13,716 nucleotides of DNA from JAHFOW01 sp964370795 (GCA_964370795.1 CAYJME010000076.1:1-13716); one strand, 5' to 3'. Positions 1 through 5,467 are shown, counted from the first letter of the stretch. Notes: generated by a model not told the origin, from the sequence alone. Numbers and translations are program-made.

Positions 1-444
1 GAATGTAAGGAGCAAATTGAAACATGGCTCAATGAAGGGAAGATTATTGTCTCAAATCGTTATGTATGTGATAACAAGGCCCATCAGGGAGGAAAACTTA
101 GTTCTTCCCAGGAGAGAGAAAAGTTCTTTCCGTGGTTAGATACGTTAGAACACCATATCTTCCGCATCCCCCGGTCAGACCTGAACATTTTATTATATGT
201 ACCGGCAGATATCGCTTACAAACTTATCGAAAAAAAGGAGCAACGGGCATATCTGGGCGCCGAAAAAAAGGATATCCACGAAAAGGACATAAGCCACCTA
301 AAAAACTCGCAACAAACTTTTTTGGATATTGCAAAGAAGGAAAAAGGCTGGATGATTATCAATTGCACACAAAACAACGCATTGATGCCGGAACAGGTAA
401 TCGCTGGTAAGGTGTGGGAAGCAATTCAAAATATCATCGGGTGA
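1..444 (+). CDS. tmk: Thymidylate kinase (dTMP kinase), 3' part only
   Basis: This is the last 147 codons of a gene whose start lies left of the window; the frame is open from base 1 to a TGA at 442-444. The residues are typical of the P-loop dTMP kinase family, which phosphorylates dTMP to dTDP in the cytoplasm. SNRYV followed by NKAHQGGKL (about residues 19-34 of the fragment) corresponds to the family's DRY...AHQG substrate-binding segment, with N in place of the usual D. The later segment with KKDIHEKD and HL (about residues 91-100) resembles the LID/adenine-side region of the archaeal-like subgroup. The P-loop is outside the window and cannot be checked. A hairpin overlaps the stop codon. 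The gene is convergent with the minus-strand genes beyond it and probably unrelated to them in function. Confidence 0.85.
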   Translation, partial: ECKEQIETWLNEGKIIVSNRYVCDNKAHQGGKLSSSQEREKFFPWLDTLEHHIFRIPRSDLNILLYVPADIAYKLIEKKEQRAYLGAEKKDIHEKDISHLKNSQQTFLDIAKKEKGWMIINCTQNNALMPEQVIAGKVWEAIQNIIG

Positions 445-478
445 AAGAGTACTATCTATTTCACCTGTTTTGTCTTTA
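439..478 (+). terminator. Probable terminator of the thymidylate kinase gene
   Basis: GGTGAAA (440-446) pairs with TTTCACC (459-465) across a 12-nt loop and is followed by TGTTTTGTCTTT. The stem begins within the last codons of the gene. It is short, but the T-rich tail fits a rho-independent terminator in the 65-bp convergent gap. Confidence 0.5.
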
Positions 479-509
479 ATTACTCCTTACTTCTTTTGAC
501 ATTTTTGAG

Positions 510-743
510 TTATTTATCATAATTTACACATTGTTTGCCGTGGAAATTGCCACTGAGTTTCAACAACAACCGTTTTGTAAGAAGCGATTTGTAAACTTCA
601 CACTCCACAAAATTCATGATACAATATTTTATTGTTCCCTCTACAAAAATACTGTCTATTTCCTCAACGCAGTAACAATCTTTTCCTGGTTTCCTCATAA
701 ACGGACACCGTCTTTTTAAAGAATTTCGTATACTTCTTCTCAT
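510..743 (-). CDS. Small cysteine-rich protein, paralogue of the gene at 881-1099
   Basis: I do not recognise a named family. The 77-residue protein has a compact core with Cys13, Cys23, Cys25, Cys41 and Cys48, in the order CPF...KP...CYCV...YC..NF.ECE.YKS. The same pattern with nearly the same spacing occurs in the neighbouring 72-residue protein, so the two are tandem duplicates. Five spaced cysteines in a small basic protein suggest a bound metal (zinc or Fe-S) or thiol chemistry; that is inference. The start ATG has AAGGCGGTG about 6 bases upstream, a near-perfect Shine-Dalgarno sequence. It is the last gene of the minus-strand small-gene run and is separated from its paralogue by a strong GC-rich hairpin, so it may need its own promoter or read-through. 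Confidence 0.7.
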   Translation of the reverse strand: MRRSIRNSLKRRCPFMRKPGKDCYCVEEIDSIFVEGTIKYCIMNFVECEVYKSLLTKRLLLKLSGNFHGKQCVNYDK

Positions 744-796
744 TTTACACCGCCTTATCTTCTCAAAAGGTTATTACATCATTTAACGGTAAACAA

Positions 797-841
797 CCCC
801 CTCCCCAGGATGGGAAGGATTCGGGGGGGAAGGGGAGGGGG
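797..841 (-). terminator. GC-rich terminator-like hairpin with G-quadruplex potential
   Basis: CCCCCTCCCC (797-806) pairs perfectly with GGGGAGGGGG (832-841) across a 25-base loop. It lies about 40 bases past the stop of the 881-1099 gene. Read on the minus strand, the arm is followed by TTGTTTACC, so it could terminate the small-gene operon. On the plus strand it is followed by TGTTTTG. The plus strand also carries four G runs (GGGGGGG, GGGG, GGGGG within 823-841). Confidence 0.55.
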
Positions 842-880
842 TGTTTTGACCTGCAGACGATTATAGTCTGCGCCTTAAGT

Positions 881-1099
881 TTATCTGCCTTGCTTCAAAT
901 CCATTGTGCATGAACACGACTTGTAAATTTCACATTCATGGAAATTTCTACCACAGTAATAAAGTATTCCATTCACACTTCCACTATCCAATTTTACGCA
1001 GTAACACTGGTCAGTTGGTGGTTTTTTTAAATAAGGACATAACCACATCGCAGAATTCACATTCATTTCTTTTTCCATCATCGTCACTATGGTAATCAC
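881..1099 (-). CDS. Small cysteine-rich protein, paralogue of the gene at 510-743
   Basis: A 72-residue protein of unrecognised family. Cys21, Cys32, Cys34, Cys49 and Cys56 fall in the pattern CPY..KP...CYCV...YC..NF.ECE.YKS shared with the downstream paralogue; an extra C-terminal SCSC pair (Cys62, Cys64) is unique to this copy. No signal peptide or membrane segment is visible, so it is probably cytoplasmic and may bind a metal (inference). The given start is a GTG only 7 bases after the stop of the zinc-ribbon gene, which favours translational coupling. An internal ATG at 1081 would shorten it by six residues. Neither start has a convincing Shine-Dalgarno sequence. A large hairpin lies about 40 bases downstream. 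Confidence 0.7.
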   Translation of the reverse strand: MITIVTMMEKEMNVNSAMWLCPYLKKPPTDQCYCVKLDSGSVNGILYYCGRNFHECEIYKSCSCTMDLKQGR

Positions 1100-1106
1100 T
1101 CGTTAT

Positions 1107-1385
1107 TTAGCTTACGGACAACGGAACGTTTGCCAGGCCGAAGCTTCGAGCATGTTCAATAAATTGTCTCCCCAGATCAATAGCCGCCTCATATTCAGAC
1201 TTTTTAAAACACTTCTGGCATTCAACATAGTTATCATTTTGTCGTAAATTAGGTAATACGCCGCTTTTGTCTACACACATCCCCGTCTCTTGCGATTGTT
1301 TAATGACCTGAAAATTGCTGGTAAATATTTTGAATTTTTCCACATTGCCACAGTATGGACAAACAAAGAATTTATTTGTTCTCAT
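1107..1385 (-). CDS. Small zinc-ribbon protein, hypothetical
   Basis: A 92-residue protein with two CxxC knuckles: CPYC near the N-terminus (residues 9-12) and CQKC in the middle (about residues 53-56). That is the four-cysteine arrangement of zinc ribbons and rubredoxin-like knuckles. The C-terminal half (AAIDLGRQFIEHARSF) looks like an amphipathic helix. Such proteins usually bind one zinc and contact nucleic acid or protein; the specific role here is unknown. I chose the ATG at 1385 because AAGGGG and GGAG lie just upstream; an upstream TTG at 1409 would add eight residues. It sits between the DUF2325 gene and the Cys-rich gene in a same-strand run with short gaps, so it is probably co-transcribed with them. 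Confidence 0.75.
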   Translation of the reverse strand: MRTNKFFVCPYCGNVEKFKIFTSNFQVIKQSQETGMCVDKSGVLPNLRQNDNYVECQKCFKKSEYEAAIDLGRQFIEHARSFGLANVPLSVS

Positions 1386-1462
1386 TTTCCCCTTATCTCC
1401 TATTATCAATATCTATCCATTATTTCTTATTATTTTTTCCATAAAACTTCCGCACATTTTAT

Positions 1463-1780
1463 TTATGACAACTGTAGTCCTACTTTATGGAGTAGCGTTT
1501 GACTTTCCTTCATTTTTCTATAAATAGACGACCATGACCTTTTCGCATAGACAACCGGTATCCTCCGGTTAAAGGCACATTTTTTTATTTTATTCGCAAG
1601 GTTATGATTCACATAATCGTACAGCACAATGATAAAATCAACGGTTTCCGGAACGCCCCCGTTAATTTTCTGGCCGCTTCGCCCGGTAACATGGCGAATA
1701 TAATCAACGCCCAGTTTATCAAGCTCCCTTGGAATATTTCCGAGGTGATCACCCCCCACAATGAGCACAAACATTTTCAT
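1463..1780 (-). CDS. DUF2325 family protein
   Basis: A 105-residue cytoplasmic protein matching the DUF2325 family (PF10087) by pattern: N-terminal VLIVGGDHLGNIPREL (about residues 5-20), central VDFIIVLYDYVNHNLA, and C-terminal IPVVYAKRSWSSI. The glycine-rich start followed by alternating strands and helices suggests a small Rossmann-like fold. The family's biochemical function is not established. The ATG follows AAAGGGATA, a modest Shine-Dalgarno sequence. The gene begins 39 bases after the PAS gene stops and is followed by the zinc-ribbon gene, so it is the second protein gene of the probable operon. Family length is about 95-110 residues, so it looks complete. Confidence 0.85.
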   Translation of the reverse strand: MKMFVLIVGGDHLGNIPRELDKLGVDYIRHVTGRSGQKINGGVPETVDFIIVLYDYVNHNLANKIKKCAFNRRIPVVYAKRSWSSIYRKMKESQTLLHKVGLQLS

Positions 1781-1819
1781 TATCCCTTTTTCACAGAAAA
1801 CCTTTTTGCACTGTTAGGA

Positions 1820-2299
1820 TCATACCCTCAACAAAACATCCTCGAATAATTCCTCATTTATTTCCCTCGGCTTTGCCGAGTGGTCAATTACCCGCTTTTT
1901 CAAAGGGTCAACCAACCCTTCTTCGACTTGTTTACGTGCGGTTATATCCCTGGCTATACCCATAACCCCTATTATGATGCCCTTTTCATCCCGCAAGGGA
2001 AAATTTTTGCATTCACATACCACACCCGTTGTTTTAAAATAAAGCTCGCATTGAGAGCTTTCTCCCTGTAATGTCTTTTTATACACGTTCTTTGCCTTCC
2101 CCAGATTCTCATCGTCAAAAAGGGGAGCAAATGGTTTCCCATAAAATTCTTCAGGCCTGTGTCCCGTAAACTTTTCAAATATTTTATTTACAAACAAAAT
2201 ATTTCCACTCGTATCGTAAACATAGGTAAGGTCGGTTACCTCAGAAAACATTAACCTCATCAACTCATCATCCATAAACTTGTAAATAATCTTCGACAT
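1820..2299 (-). CDS. Stand-alone PAS-domain protein
   Basis: This protein of about 159 residues is essentially a single PAS domain with its PAC motif: TDLTYVYD, NILFVN, FEKFTGH, GKPFAPLFD and a terminal GIARDITARK. It has no kinase, cyclase or helix-turn-helix output. The roughly 34-residue tail ends in an acidic stretch (EINEELFEDVL). By hand alignment it is about 66% identical over 106 positions to the first PAS domain of the large kinase at 5883-10235, so the two share recent ancestry or a ligand. It could act as a decoy, an adaptor or a ligand-binding partner (inference). I chose the ATG at 2299 for the GAGGTGGAG just upstream; ATG 2323 and TTG 2347 are alternatives. It starts the small-gene operon. 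Confidence 0.8.
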   Translation of the reverse strand: MSKIIYKFMDDELMRLMFSEVTDLTYVYDTSGNILFVNKIFEKFTGHRPEEFYGKPFAPLFDDENLGKAKNVYKKTLQGESSQCELYFKTTGVVCECKNFPLRDEKGIIIGVMGIARDITARKQVEEGLVDPLKKRVIDHSAKPREINEELFEDVLLRV

Positions 2300-2368
2300 C
2301 TCCACCTCAACATCCCTCCGCATTGACAAATACTTATCCCAAAGCAAAACATTCTTCCGCTTAAAGAA

Positions 2369-2428
2369 TCATAAGAAAGCAATCAGAATAACAGAAATCA
2401 AAGCGCTGATAATTAAATATGCATCCAT
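2369..2428 (-). CDS. Possible 19-residue hydrophobic micropeptide
   Basis: The open frame MDAYLIISALISVILIAFL ends in TGA and would be a single membrane helix. It is preceded by AAAGGAGGTG, an ideal Shine-Dalgarno sequence 5-6 bases before the ATG, the strongest ribosome site in the region. Its size and composition recall KdpF-like subunits or type I toxin-like peptides, but I see no diagnostic motif and no kdp genes nearby. The caveat is that the same bases (2435-2420) form a near-consensus sigma-54 promoter; if transcription starts there, at about 2410, this frame would not be in the mRNA. It lies 69 bases upstream of the PAS gene start. Confidence 0.4.
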   Translation of the reverse strand: MDAYLIISALISVILIAFL

Positions 2429-2435
2429 TGTGCCA
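2420..2435 (-). promoter_or_regulatory. Candidate sigma-54 (-24/-12) promoter for the PAS small-gene operon
   Basis: The minus strand reads TGGCACAATGGATGCA, which has GG and GC separated by exactly 10 bases and matches TGGCAC-N5-TTGCA at all but one core position. Transcription would start at about 2410, roughly 110 bases before the PAS start. A sigma-54 activator is encoded about 1.3 kb upstream on the same strand, and paired palindromes lie about 310 bases upstream. The element coincides with the Shine-Dalgarno and ATG of a micropeptide frame, so the match could be incidental. Confidence 0.4.
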
Positions 2436-2444
2436 CCTCCTTTC

Positions 2445-2504
2445 TTAGTCACTAAAAGGTTTGAGGTAAAACCACCTGACGATAAAGAACAAAACGAATG
2501 CCAT
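2445..2504 (-). CDS. Possible second 19-residue hydrophobic micropeptide
   Basis: The open frame MAFVLFFIVRWFYLKPFSD has a hydrophobic half and an aromatic, basic tail. Its TAA stop lies 16 bases before the ATG of the next micropeptide, overlapping that gene's ribosome-site context as in coupled small genes. The frame stays open for another 15 codons upstream (ending KYELFQTILTN before the Met) without an ATG, GTG or TTG. No Shine-Dalgarno sequence precedes the ATG. It may be a real membrane peptide, the relic of a longer one, or chance in AT-rich DNA. Confidence 0.25.
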   Translation of the reverse strand: MAFVLFFIVRWFYLKPFSD

Positions 2505-2637
2505 GTTGGTAAGAATAGTTTGAAATAACTCATATTTATTTTTCAGAACTTAAAATAGCAGGAAAAGAATGAATCAGGTATTATTTTTTAATAGATAGGT
2601 ATCATCTCAGCAACGACTTATATTAAATATTATGCGA

Positions 2638-2666
2638 ATTACAGATATGGGCTTTTCTCATTTCAA
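2638..2666 (-). promoter_or_regulatory. Candidate sigma-70 promoter
   Basis: The minus strand has TTGAAA (2666-2661), a 17-base spacer and TGTAAT (2643-2638), each one base from the -35 and -10 consensus. It could drive the micropeptide/PAS run, with the paired palindromes 75-125 bases further upstream as operators. AT-rich DNA yields such matches by chance. Confidence 0.35.
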
Positions 2667-2740
2667 TTCTGGTTATCACTAAAAAATACTTGCAGGGTAT
2701 AATCAAAAAACCAACTTTACGTTTTATACCAAAGGGAAAA

Positions 2741-2790
2741 GTGTAACATGTTACACATACGTCAAGACACACATGTGTAACATGTTACAC
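2741..2790. promoter_or_regulatory. Paired 16-bp palindromes, operator-like module 1
   Basis: The perfect palindrome GTGTAACATGTTACAC occurs twice, at 2741-2756 and 2775-2790, with starts 34 bases apart (about three helical turns). Flanking A4 and T4 extend the pair into a 22-base inverted repeat (2737-2758 and 2773-2794). A second module with the same phasing is at 3630-3677. This arrangement is typical of two dimers of a DNA-binding protein bound side by side. It lies about 310 bases upstream of the micropeptide/PAS operon start. Confidence 0.6.
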
Positions 2791-2806
2791 TTTTAAGGAT
2801 TAAATT

Positions 2807-2841
2807 AAAAAGAGGATAGAACAAAAGGCTATCCTCTTTTT
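2807..2841 (-). terminator. Rho-independent terminator of the WFRGG-repeat gene
   Basis: AAAAAGAGGATAG (2807-2819) and CTATCCTCTTTTT (2829-2841) form a perfect 13-bp stem with a 9-base loop, 26 bases past the stop at 2868. On the minus strand the stem runs into CTTTTTAATTTAA. The A/T symmetry means it could also act in the other direction. Confidence 0.85.
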
Positions 2842-2867
2842 AATGCAAATTTTACATGGATTCTTAT

Positions 2868-3266
2868 TTATTCTTGCTGCAATTTCCAATCATTCCCGGC
2901 GACATCCATATCTTCTAAATCTATTTTATTACTATGTTGTATACCGCCACGAAACCACTTTCCCTTTGTTCTGCTGGAATTTTCATTATCGCTTCTTACC
3001 ATTCTAAAACTGTTACTCCCGCGGATGCCACCACGAAACCACGGTCCCTTTGCCGGCATTTCGCTTGATTCAACCTCTGTTACTTTGCCCTTATATTTCA
3101 AACCGCCGCGATGCGATGTCCCGTTCATTGATTTTTTTGTTGCCATTTCGGAAACCCCATCAGAAGATTGGCAAATTTCTGGTTGAATTACAAAGATAAG
3201 CCCAAAAATCAATATACATGGATAAATCGCCCCTACTATTCCCTGTACAAAATTTACCTTACGCAT
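2868..3266 (-). CDS. Small exported or membrane-anchored protein with three RGG-type repeats
   Basis: I do not recognise the family. The 132-residue protein has a basic start (MRK) and a hydrophobic stretch at residues 8-28, then a possible signal-peptidase site near residues 32-33; export or N-terminal anchoring is likely. The rest is hydrophilic and carries three repeats: GTSHRGGL (49-56), GPWFRGGI (74-81) and GKWFRGGI (102-109), spaced 25 and 28 residues apart, each preceded by lysine and followed by a variable polar linker. The repeats suggest a binding or assembly surface, or a cleaved precursor (inference). The ATG has a strong GGAGGTG 6 bases upstream. It is monocistronic: a strong terminator follows, and a 467-base untranslated region with operator-like palindromes precedes it. 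Confidence 0.75.
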   Translation of the reverse strand: MRKVNFVQGIVGAIYPCILIFGLIFVIQPEICQSSDGVSEMATKKSMNGTSHRGGLKYKGKVTEVESSEMPAKGPWFRGGIRGSNSFRMVRSDNENSSRTKGKWFRGGIQHSNKIDLEDMDVAGNDWKLQQE

Positions 3267-3366
3267 AATTACACCTCCTTTATAAAATTTTAAACACCCT
3301 CAAAACCCTAAAAATACTGAATCTTTTACCTGTCGATGAAGTTAATTATCATTCATACCCAAACTC

Positions 3367-3453
3367 CTTTCTGGTATATTAAGTTACTGGTCTTTTTGTT
3401 ATTCACCTTACCCCTTTCTTGTTATTTATAAAAACAAACGATATACCAGAAAG
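3367..3453. repeat. 13-bp perfect inverted repeat with 61-bp spacer
   Basis: CTTTCTGGTATAT (3367-3379) and ATATACCAGAAAG (3441-3453) are exact reverse complements. They lie in the leader region of the WFRGG-repeat gene. They could be the ends of a tiny insertion, half-sites of an operator or an RNA stem. Confidence 0.6.
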
Positions 3454-3512
3454 AAAATAACGTTCATTATTTTGCTTACAAACGGATTATTTTTGGTTTA
3501 AAAATACCTTGC

Positions 3513-3538
3513 TTTTCCTTGTATTTATAAGGAAAAGA
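3513..3538. repeat. 9-bp stem-loop between the response regulator and the repeat gene
   Basis: CTTTTCCTT (3513-3521) pairs with AAGGAAAAG (3530-3538) across an 8-base loop. On the minus strand it is followed, after a short gap, by GGTATTTTTAAA. It could be a weak terminator about 200 bases after the response-regulator stop. Confidence 0.35.
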
Positions 3539-3629
3539 AGACGTTTTAATAAAACTCAAATATTGATAAAAAAAATAAAACAATATTCAAAATATGGTAT
3601 TGTCGAACTATTCAGTGGGGATAAATAAA

Positions 3630-3677
3630 ATGTAACATATTACACATATGTATCAGGACGAAAATGTAACGTTACAC
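3630..3677. promoter_or_regulatory. Paired palindromes, operator-like module 2
   Basis: TGTAACATATTACA (3631-3644) and TGTAACGTTACA (3665-3676) begin 34 bases apart, the same spacing as in module 1 (2741-2790). The spacers also share ACATA-T-GT and a later AGGAC/AGACA-like stretch. The second half-site pair is 2 bases shorter in the middle. The module lies about 365 bases upstream of the WFRGG-repeat gene and about 55 bases past the regulator stop. Confidence 0.55.
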
Positions 3678-3733
3678 GTGGAAGAACGAGAAAACGAAAG
3701 GAGTGGAAGGTAGGAAATACACCAAGCAGTTAA

Positions 3734-5446
3734 TTATGTGTCAATATCGTGCGTCTTGATTTTGTATTCATCAATCTTTCGGTATATAGTTTGTCTGCTT
3801 ATCCCTAATAGACGCGCGGCCCTGGCCTTATTCCATGCAGTCTTTTCGAGCGCCTGGATAATTACCTCTGGCTCATCAAGTTTCAAATCCCCAGGAGTAA
3901 AGGAATGGGTATCTATAAAGTCTCTCATGTCAATGGGCAGGTGCTCAAGAGTAATCGTGTTCTGATGACAGAGAATACAAGCATGTTCCAGGGTATGCTC
4001 AAGTTCTCTAATATTACCGGGCCACGAATAGTCCATAAATATTTTCTGCACATCAGAAGAAATCGCTATAATTTCTTTATTTAACTTTTTATTTAATTTA
4101 TTCAAAAAGTGTCCTATCAGGAGGGGTATATCTTCACGTCTTTCACACAATGACGGTAATTTTATTTCGACTACCTTGAGCCGATAATAGAGATCTTCCC
4201 GAAACTCACCTCGCAGTACTTTTTTCTGGAGGTCTTGATTGGTGGCGGCAATCATCCGGACATCAACCCTGACCGGCGTAGAATCTCCAACCCGCTCAAA
4301 TTCTCTTTCCTGTAACACCCTCAATAACTGCAATTGCACCTTCGGCGATATGTCTCCGATTTCGTCCAAAAACAGGGTCCCCCCATTTGCCTTTTCTATC
4401 CTGCCCATCCTCTCGTGCATAGCTCCTGTAAATGCGCCCTTCACATGTCCGAAAAGTTCGCTTTCAAGCAAACTCTCTGACAGGGCAGAGCAATTTACCT
4501 TCACCAGTGGTTTATTCCTGCGTTCCCCCTTGTAATGTATTGCCTCGGCAACCAGTTCCTTACCCGTGCCGCTTTCACCGGTAATCAGAACCGTTGTTTG
4601 AACATCGGCCAGGTCTTCAATGAGCGAGTAAATCGCCTGCATCTTTTCGCTTTTTCCTATAATGTTATGGAATTGCTGGCGCTCTTTCATATCCTGCTCA
4701 AGACAGGCCAGGCGCGTTTCATCCCTTACCACAAGGACTACGCCTCCAGGCAAGCCTTTGTCATTGAGAAATGGGTGTGCGCAAATATTGACCACTTGCG
4801 CTGGGCAAGTATTCTTATGACATTCAAGCCGGTATATTTCCACAGATTCTTTTTTCCGGATAGTTTCTTTCAGAATGTCGAGACACTTCCCATCACAGTG
4901 TTTCGCTAAAGAATTAAACGGTTTTCCGATATCCTCCCGTGTTAGTTCGCAGATATCCCTCGATGCATCGTTCATTTCAATAATTACCAACTCCTTGTCG
5001 ACCGTGATGATTGCATCCTTTACACTCCTGAAAATTGCCTCAAGGTTCAAGCGATACTTCTCCTTTTCATCCACTATTGTCTTATGACGCAACGCCATTT
5101 TTGTGACGTGTAACAGCGTGTCCTTAAAAACCGGCTTTTGGATATAATCGTAAGCGCCAAGACGTACGGCATCCAAAGCGGTCTCGATACTCGGATTACC
5201 CGTAATCATAACGACGGGGGAATAAAGATTTCTTTTTTTGACCTCTCTTAAAAAGTCAATCCCCGTCTTATTGTCTTTTAACAGAATGTCGACAAATATC
5301 AGATCAAAATTCGATTTATCCAGCGTTGTTTCAGCCTCATAATAATTACTAGCGGTGGTTACCTCGTATCCGGCGCCCAAAAGAAAGCTTTCCAGTGTAA
5401 ATCTGATATTTTCTTCGTCATCAATTACCAATATAGGTGTCTTCAT
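3734..5446 (-). CDS. Sigma-54-dependent response regulator (REC-PAS-AAA+-Fis)
   Basis: A 570-residue NtrC-family transcription activator, longer than the usual 440-480 because of an inserted PAS domain. REC (1-120) has D9, D10, the phosphoacceptor D53 and K104. PAS (about 130-250) contains six cysteines, including HCDGKC and ECHKNTCP. The AAA+ domain (260-500) has Walker A GESGTGKE (290-297), the sigma-54-contacting GAFTGA (337-342), Walker B with DE at 361-362, FREDLYYRL and SWPGNIREL. A Fis-type helix-turn-helix (541-561) ends the protein. All motifs for an active ATPase and sigma-54 contact are intact. The ATG has AAAGGGTG about 6 bases upstream. It is almost certainly the partner of the kinase encoded 436 bases upstream. 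Its DNA target is not visible; the TGTAAC...GTTACA palindromes are candidates. Confidence 0.93.
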   Translation of the reverse strand: MKTPILVIDDEENIRFTLESFLLGAGYEVTTASNYYEAETTLDKSNFDLIFVDILLKDNKTGIDFLREVKKRNLYSPVVMITGNPSIETALDAVRLGAYDYIQKPVFKDTLLHVTKMALRHKTIVDEKEKYRLNLEAIFRSVKDAIITVDKELVIIEMNDASRDICELTREDIGKPFNSLAKHCDGKCLDILKETIRKKESVEIYRLECHKNTCPAQVVNICAHPFLNDKGLPGGVVLVVRDETRLACLEQDMKERQQFHNIIGKSEKMQAIYSLIEDLADVQTTVLITGESGTGKELVAEAIHYKGERRNKPLVKVNCSALSESLLESELFGHVKGAFTGAMHERMGRIEKANGGTLFLDEIGDISPKVQLQLLRVLQEREFERVGDSTPVRVDVRMIAATNQDLQKKVLRGEFREDLYYRLKVVEIKLPSLCERREDIPLLIGHFLNKLNKKLNKEIIAISSDVQKIFMDYSWPGNIRELEHTLEHACILCHQNTITLEHLPIDMRDFIDTHSFTPGDLKLDEPEVIIQALEKTAWNKARAARLLGISRQTIYRKIDEYKIKTHDIDT

Positions 5447-5467
5447 CCGTCACCCTTTAGATATTAT

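Larger units (their letters stand above)
3267..3733. other. 467-bp intergenic region between the response regulator and the WFRGG-repeat gene
   Basis: Very AT-rich, with no convincing gene. It holds, left to right, the ribosome site of the repeat gene, a 13-bp inverted repeat (3367-3379 with 3441-3453), a 9-bp stem-loop (3513-3538) and operator-like module 2 (3630-3677). I found no sigma-54 element (GG-N10-GC) on the minus strand and no convincing sigma-70 promoter. A minute frame MNDN with its own Shine-Dalgarno sequence lies at 3342-3356. Confidence 0.6.

Noticed and set aside
132..410. 92-codon plus-strand frame in a second register
   Set aside because: It overlaps the thymidylate kinase fragment in another frame; the kinase frame shows family motifs, this one does not.
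1781..1819. PAS gene as a frameshifted remnant of a larger kinase
   Set aside because: The 39 bases after its stop show no kinase-like coding in any frame and lead straight into the intact DUF2325 gene.
2369..2530. A 54-codon frame starting MSYFKLFLPTW and running in frame into the micropeptide
   Set aside because: The upstream part is polar and low in plausibility, with no ribosome site, while the internal ATG has a perfect one.
2737..2794. The 22-base inverted repeat as a second terminator
   Set aside because: A complete terminator already lies at 2807-2841, each arm is itself a perfect palindrome, and the same 34-bp arrangement recurs at 3630-3677 without a matching long stem, so an operator fits better.
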